DNA of 45,432 bases from the NCBI GenBank assembly GCA_009731375.1, contig BJOX01000104.1:31951-77382 (forward strand), in the 5' to 3' direction. The notes under the pieces were generated by a model. That model was not told the DNA's origin. It was given only the letters and a program-made list of their open reading frames with translations, and made no database searches. Below are positions 38,798-45,432 of this stretch, piece after piece. Source of the stretch: Paulinella micropora (lineage: Eukaryota; Cercozoa; Imbricatea; Euglyphida). Positions within the stretch are counted from its first letter, which is position 1, and each line of letters opens with the position of its first letter. Both the position numbers and the translations under genes were made by a program.

Positions 38798-41790
38798 TTA
38801 GGCTATGTTTAGTTCTTGTGTGATGTGTTTTAGTGCAAGTCCCTCTCTAATGCACTCAGTTGCTGCAAATATTTCAGCATCATTGGAACTCAGGGCGATG
38901 CGACTCTGTCGCTTTGATAACCATGCAACTGGATCGCTGCCCCATAGGATCACGAATCCAGTGCGGGACTTCCCTGTTTTCTTACAGACTTTGTGAGCCG
39001 CGTCGGGCCACATGGAAAGTTTTGGATAGGTTTTCCCTTCCTGCTCTGACTTAGGCTCATGGTAAGCTAAACCTCGATAAGAGTTAACTAAATAACGAAA
39101 GATTCTGCCTAACATCGCATAAGTTATTCCCTTATCGATAGTTTGCATGACACTTGCCGAATTTAGTGCTTGTTCTATATCGGGTCTTGTCAACGAGAAA
39201 TAGCAAGCGACCAACTAAACCAGGAATTGAAAATTTTCGCAAGCTGGCTGATTGTGACAGTTCTGTGAATGTTCTTGCGCTGGAGTACTGACGGGTTTAG
39301 CAGAATCGTAACCTACTTCTTTTAGTATCTGCTGCTGATATTTTCGCTGATGCAAAATTATTTTCCCGTTCGATTGCTCTATCTCTATTCCTTTGAATTC
39401 ACGGGCTATACCTGGTCTTTTGAGCGGGAAATGTTTTTCTCGGACGCAAAACGCTCATATGCTTGCTTGTTTGGTAAACAACAAGTCATCTACATGAAAT
39501 ATCCCTACTATCGCTTCTCTTAAAGCTTTATCATTTTCTACAAACATACATAAATCAGAATCTAGCAGTCTAAAACCTAGCTCCTCTAACTTGGGTGCTA
39601 ATATCTCATACCATCTTCTTCCTGCCTGAGGTGCGCCATATAAGGCACCATCTATACGCCATATCATCCCCTTATGCCCTTCTCTGTCTACACTCTCTGG
39701 CGCATATTCATAAACAGGGTCATTCATACGAGCATTCAGGTATGCATTTTTAAAAATCTATGCCGTATAGTTTGTGTTTGTGCCAGGCAGATAGTTTGGC
39801 GAGAAATAAAAGTGAATGGTGCGCGGCGCAAGGAACAAAGAGCTGATCTGGGTTATAGCTAACACCGGGTTCTAACATATCTCCCCGTAAAGCTAAACGA
39901 GACTTTATGAACTTTCTCCCGTTCTCATCTAACTTTACTTTGTGAACCCATGTCAATGCAACTACCTTACTAATTCCTGCCTTGCTTGCCTCCTTATGGG
40001 TACCCATGTGCATGTGTTAAAGGTTTGAAGAGCTTTTAGCTCTGCTTTCATACCTTCTAAAACATCTTTAGCTGTCAAACCTGTCTCTATGACATCTTTG
40101 GGTACTCTGACGTCTACATACAAATAAAAATCACGAATCTCATCTGGCACCATACTGTCATCGCATAAGAACATATTAGCGGGACTTTGCAACGGGTATT
40201 CAGGATCTTTCACGGAGTATTTGTGGATTTCCGAATTCAACATCCGTTCTTCTTCGTCTTCAAACTTAGCTATGTGGGTGGGCTGAGGACTGTCTCTTAG
40301 TACTAGTCTATCTCCGGGGTCACACACTCTGCTGACTACCCCTACCCGTACTATGCTCTCCCATCCCACACCGTACTTTTTCTTCGCCCATCCATCTCCC
40401 CATGCACGCGCTGGCACACTTACTACCTTACCTATCAGCTCTTGAGCCTCTCTCTTTTCTCTCTTGGGCTCATTGCTAGGTGTAAATCTCTCTATTGCCT
40501 TGCGCTGCCTTTTACCGGGGATTATGTTACTCTCCGTTACTCTCTGACTCTGTTCCCACGTTAATCCCTTAGATGGTGGTGATTTCTGTTAGTATGCTCT
40601 TCTTTCATGTATTTTTAGTGGATCTGTTGGATCTTGTTCATTTTCATGCTCTTGTGGTTTGATCTTGTGCTCTGTGGGTGATTGTTGTGGATAATGAGGC
40701 TCTGGACTTGTGTGTAGGCGTGTAAGTTTGTGTTTCAGTGTATTCTTCTCCACATGCTCATTTTCATATGCTTACTCATTCTCATTCACTCAGCTTCATC
40801 AAACTGTGTTGTTGGGTGGTCGTTGTTGACGGTGTGCGGTGACTTAGGTGATTGAGGTGGTGACTGGGGTGGTGATGCTTGTGGAGATGTGTGTGGTTGC
40901 TCGCTCTCATTCTCATTCTCCCCCTCAGAGTCATCATTATCCCACGACACCAGTTTAGGAGGATGAGCTTGTTTACCGATTTTGTGAATATTAAATCTTA
41001 CATCTCTCACTCCGGAAATTATCTTCTTACCATCCCATACGCGGTATAGTTCCCGAAATAGATCATATCCTACTAGCATCACCTTTTTCCCTCTGTACTC
41101 TCCCTTCCACACTTTAGTCTTAGGTACATGAAACACACCCATGCATCCTATTGGTTTTAAGTGAAAGAGTGCTGGTTTTCTACCTAATAGCTGTTCAAAA
41201 GGCGTTGCGTTCCCCGTGAATTGCCGGTAGTATGTTGTGAATGGTTGTGGCTGCGTGCTCTAATTCTGCCCAGAATTGCGGCGGTAATTTAGCGTGGTAT
41301 CGCATTGCTCGTGCAGGCCCCGCCGTAATATCATTCACTTTTCCGCAATAGGATTCCCGTCTTATCGTTTGTCGCGGAAGTTTTCCAAATAAAGCGAATA
41401 TTTTTCCACCACTTAATTACTTCCTCCGGAATATCAAATTCTTGATCTGCACGAATTTCTTTTACTTTGTTTCCTGTCTGTCTCTCATAAAAGGCTACAG
41501 CTTGTTTTAAACATTCTACAAACTCATTCTTATGGGCTAAATAAAAGTCAAGAATGAATAATGACTAGTCGTCGGTGACTGAAAATATATACCGATTACC
41601 ACCTATTGATCTAGTTGCCCACGGTCCTGATGTGTCAATGTGTAGGATTATACCTGGCTTTTGGGCTCTTTCTATCGTATTAACTGCAAAACGTGGCAAA
41701 CGTTTAGATTTTCCTATCATGCAAGATTCGCAGAATCTCACATCACTCTCGTCACCAACTAACTTAGTGTTCAGAATTTTTGCCTCCCCT
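38798..41790 (-). pseudogene. Copia Pol pseudogene (copy B)
   Basis: Broken pieces of the copy A Pol: RNase H end 38798-39190, a junction at 39191 where divergence begins, RT pieces at 39455-39727 (with FHVDDLLF, lacking part of the following sequence), 39750-40013 and 39962-40417, and an integrase C-terminal piece at 40786-41142. Deletions include about 185 bp between the protease end and the integrase finger (near 41783), so the HHCC finger is lost. Small indels shift the frame repeatedly. Non-functional. Confidence 0.85.
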
Positions 41791-41791
41791 T

Positions 41792-44700
41792 CTACCCCCT
41801 TGTCGCAAAAGGATCATATCTTTCGTTGACTTTCAATGGTTCATCATATTCGTCATCCCATCTATATATCATACTTTTAGTTAACCTCCCCCTTACTAGT
41901 ATATCACTCTCGTTAATGTGGATGGGGAGTTTGAGTATTACTAGCTGTCCGTTTTGGTGGATGACTGATCTGTTGTGTTTGTGGTCCATCTGTCCTGTAG
42001 AGACTATGCTAACTGGTAAGGTAGTGTCAAGTAACATCTTCTTTTCTACTGCTCTAGGCCTTCCTTTCCCATCTATTACTGTCAGGCTAGCTCTTCCTGA
42101 CTTACTCAACTCCCTCTCTCCATTGCCTGTCAGTAGCTCTACCGGGTCTATCTCATCGACATCCATCAATCTGTCTTCTCTGCATGATATGTCTGTGCTT
42201 GCTCCACTATCCTGTACTATCATGTCTCTCTTTTTCATCACTCTTTTTCTCACATGTATCAATACGTGCTCTGTCTCCCTTTCTGTCTCTGTCTCTGTTT
42301 CTGTCTCCAGTTCTCCCTCTCCTCTACCCTCACTTTCTCCCTCTTCTGTGATTTGTGGAGGTGTAGTGATTGGACTCTGTCTGACTGCTCTATCCAATCT
42401 GTCTGACTGCTCTATCCAAGTACACTCTTTCTATTGCTCTTACTATGTCAGTCAAAAAGTCATCTCTCTCTAGCTCGCCACTCACAACACGCATCACTTC
42501 TCCATTCATTCCCCTCACGCACTCATTCATCAACGTTTTAGCTATTTCATTTATATCTTTGAAGGTGATGACGGGGGGGTTGATGAGTTGTGTGTTTGTT
42601 GTTTGTGTTGGTGGGAGTGCTGTGATTGGTCTAAATCTAGAGATTTGGAGTTGTTGTGAGGTGAGACCTACTTGGTTACTGAAATTGTTGGCAGAAGTGG
42701 GACCCAGTCGTTGCTCTCCCTCAACCACTCCACTCTCTTCGCTCCCTTCTGTGCTCTGGCCGGTCCGCTAACTAGAAAATGGATTATGTTTGCTAAACTT
42801 TTTCTCATGTGGTGGTTGCGGAATATTTTGCGAAACTTGTGGACTTGTGGAAATTTTGGTGTCACGTAAAGTTTCAAATTCCCCGAAAACGAGTCTTTGT
42901 GAAATTTTATGAGACTTTTCCAATGCTGCAGCTTTAAGACCTCGTTCGTCTGGGTAGTAAGGAGATTTGGGGGGACGCAACACGGGACTTAGCGACAAAT
43001 CCAACTCCGGGTAATCTGGGTCTTGTGTGGCGTGATATCCGCAGTACCTCGCGTAAGATAATCGTTTCGCGTGATTTTCGTATACTCCCTTTTCTTTTGA
43101 TTTTTCAACGGAAACATTACATGGTTTTTTGCATCTGTTTATTCCGGCACATTTCGTGTCAGGCGTGACTCCGTAAGAACTCTCAAGCCTCAAAGGAGTT
43201 TCGTTAGGGTTAGGGATGACTGGGGAACATCGTGGTGGCGGATACTAACCGCACTTCCTTGCCTTCTCCCCGTAGTGAGGAGGGACCTCGTAGGGTGGCT
43301 GATACTAACCGCACTTCCCGTCCTTCTCCACTCTCACTACGTCTCTTCCCTACCCTAGGTGTAGTCTTTGTATCGTTCAAAAGGGCTTGGGGACTTGTAG
43401 ACTCGTGGAGTGGTGAGCTTGGTTGCTCATCCTCTTTTTCTCTTTCCTCCTCATCATCATCGCTCTTATCATAAGTGTTCCACATATGGATTAAAGCAAC
43501 GTTTGTGTCAGAGTCGCTTTGTTCGTTTTCGTTTTTGTCGTTGTTAGTTGTTATCAAAGTGAGTGCTTTCTTTTTTCTTTTAAAAGGGTTTCTTTTTGTT
43601 CTTGTAGTTGTTCTTTTGTTCGTTCTTTTCTTATTCTGTGGACTTGTCTTCTGTTTGATTCCGCTTCAATTTTCCTTCTTTGCGGAACTTTTCCGAAATC
43701 ACCGGGCAATATCTCATGGTATGGCCTTTGGCATCACATCCGAAACACGTGACTTTGAGTGTCCAGTTTGGAGCTGTCTTTGGTCCCGGTTTATTGTCTC
43801 CCCTTTTCCCTTTGTTATCCATTAGGAGATTGGATTCTTGCTGCTGCTTGCCATCCCGAGATTTCCTGTTGTTATGTTTGCGTATTTGAGCTTTTCTTTC
43901 ACGGAAATTGTTACGTCTTTCTTTTTCTTCCCACATTTTCCATCTTTCCTTAGATGCTTCGCATAATTCCGAGAAATTTGGTCTAAGTCTGGCCGGGAGA
44001 TCATAGTGGTCCACCTGAAATTTATCTCCGAAAGCTGGATGGTAGCGCAGTTTCTTAAATAGCTTTCTCTTGCTTCCTCATCGGAAAATGGCGTCCCACG
44101 TAAACTTTCAAGCTGAATTTTCTTTGCGAGAAATTCATTTAGCCAGTCTATATACCTCTCATCTGCCCTTGGCCTCGTTCTCTCAAACTCTTCCTCTAAC
44201 ATATCCCCACTGATCACTTACTGCTATCAACTCTTCAATGGGTCCTTCGTCTTCTGTGTTCGCAAGAAGTTAGATACATTGTCTTTGTAAAAGGCCACAG
44301 ACAGACATAACTGCAAAGTTCTCATCCTTTCATAATATTTCTTCTCTTTGCGGACAGCTGTCTTTCTTCTTATATATTGTTTTCTATTTAGTCTTTTCCT
44401 TTTCCTTGCTTCTTTCTCTTTCCACTCTCTCTTTTGTTCTGCTGTCATTTTATCCCAATCTTCTGGTTGTTTGTGATCTTCTTTCTTTGTCTGGGGTCTC
44501 ACTCTTCCTCTCAGAGAGGTGTCTGACTCTTCATCTTCCTCACTATCACTTATGGGCGAGTCGGGCTCTTCTAAATCTTCTGCCGCCTTAGCCCTTGCTT
44601 CATCGTAAGGAAAATCCTTTTTGGCTTTAGCTGGGCCAGCCAATGCCACAGATACCATCTCTGCCACGTGGACAGATACCCCTTGCATGTGCTTCTGAAA

Positions 44701-44799
44701 CTTGCTTGACCAAGGCCAAAAGCTTTGGTCATCGCCCTCGAATATGGGCACTTGACTCAATACGTGCTTCGGCACGCTTGCCTCCTTGTCAAGGCTCAT
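41792..44799 (-). pseudogene. Copia Gag-protease pseudogene (copy B)
   Basis: Starts with the same ATG context as copy A (44799) but is frameshifted near 44230, 44070, 43640, 43570, 43225, 42770 and 42390. It keeps recognisable pieces: CCHC knuckle (within 43631-44014) and protease VQDSGAST (within 41792-42397). The AGG GGG TAG end is preserved. A short tandem duplication of CTGTCTGACTGCTCTATCCA lies near 42376-42417. Confidence 0.85.
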
Positions 44800-44802
44800 A
44801 AC

Positions 44803-45432
44803 CAACGGAATCTATCTCTCAAACGCAGAGTTTAGGGAAGCTACCCCGCTAAGGGTAAAGAATAACCGAAGAAAAGACTTTTAATAACTTTGGGTCACCC
44901 AAAATGTTATGACCTTAACAGAATGGTCCATTGACAACCTTGCGTCATGACTTCTGCTAAGTGTGCGAGGGTGTAGAAGTTTATGGGTGACGCATTAGGA
45001 TTAGGCCTAGCCTGATCATTTACCACTACTAGACCTGCCTGCCAGAATGCGTGACTAGTAAGGTATCTACCTTCTGGGGTGCGAGGGGTTGCCTGTTCTG
45101 GTGTTGTGTTTTCGAAGTGTTCCTCAACATACGTGACAGTTTCGGGTGTGGGTGCTTCAGGTATTGGACTTTCTGGTATTGGCCTTTCAGGTGTTGGATG
45201 CAGTGGGTGGGGTTGTCTACCATGCTCTACTGCTCTACCAGCTAAGCTATTCTGTCCACTACCGTACACAACCTGTTGGATCCGGCCCGTTTTTAATACT
45301 CATTTGATTCTAGGCATTCCAGACTATGATTCGCGAATACTCTAGAAAGTGTCCTTGTCAGTAATAAAGGTATTAATAACTGTCCGGCCTATGAACCTGC
45401 CTATGACTAAGACTATCCAAATTACCGGTAAA
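44803..45432 (-). repeat. Copia 5' LTR with 367-bp extra segment (copy B, truncated by window)
   Basis: Same as 31293-31922, including the extra segment at about 44927-45293 and its ORF (44907-45269). No difference from copy A was noticed. Confidence 0.8.

Larger units (their letters stand above)
37819..45432 (-). mobile_element. Ty1/copia element, decayed copy (copy B, cut by window end)
   Basis: 3' LTR 37819-38123, PPT 38124-38132, degenerate pol and gag, and 5' LTR from 44803 running off the window. LTR sequences, the extra LTR segment and the target duplication (left side) are the same as in copy A. The interior 39191-44636 differs by many substitutions, indels and deletions. Confidence 0.85.

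Overview
The window is eukaryotic nuclear DNA. It has GT-AG introns, an intron-rich LIM/C2 gene, tRNA-derived SINEs, Ty1/copia and Ty3/gypsy retroelements and a very high load of microsatellites. The lineage cannot be fixed from the sequence; nothing argues specifically for animal, plant or fungus, and a protist or alga is plausible but unproven. The assembly is fragmented, with N gaps at 321-370, 906-915, 2028-2082, 3201-3210, 4085-4094, 4132-4174, 10958-10967, 13275-13893, 15883-15892, 19247-19764 and 20616-20850. Several gaps abut homopolymer runs.

Region 1 (1-5.4 kb) is repeat-rich. It carries head-to-tail copies of one tRNA-derived SINE strung between (ATT)n tracts, a second dispersed repeat (about 3.2-4.1 kb) and polypyrimidine tracts. 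Region 2 (5.4-10.2 kb) is a + strand gene rebuilt here by splice phase from at least 15 exons. It encodes a LIM zinc-finger domain followed by a C2 domain, and its first visible intron is almost entirely (TATATG)n, (GAA)n and (TATG)n. Region 3 (10.2-12.9 kb) has an inverted SINE copy and an inverted copy of the 3.2-4.1 kb repeat.

Region 4 (12.9-19.2 kb) is a GC-rich island unlike its AT-rich surroundings. It encodes an archaeo-eukaryotic primase (PrimPol / herpes UL52-like, with a C-terminal Cys/His zinc knuckle) and, on the same strand, an SF2 helicase of the herpesvirus origin-binding (UL9-like) family. The two may be one gene split by a 699-nt in-phase intron. A piece of another GC-rich ORF lies upstream on the opposite strand. 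I infer a self-replicating mobile element or an endogenised large-DNA-virus segment. This is the most interesting part of the window.

Region 5 (19.8-45.4 kb) is two tandem copies of a unit of about 13 kb. Each unit contains minisatellites, a broken Ty3/gypsy integrase region with an AT-hook tail, a Ty3-type PPT and LTR start, and a reverse-oriented Ty1/copia element inserted into a 0.39-kb direct repeat with a probable 5-bp target duplication. The first copia copy keeps a long gag-protease ORF and an integrase-RT ORF in the -1 frame. The second copy has the same LTRs and flanks but a diverged, frameshift-riddled interior, so the duplication is mosaic.
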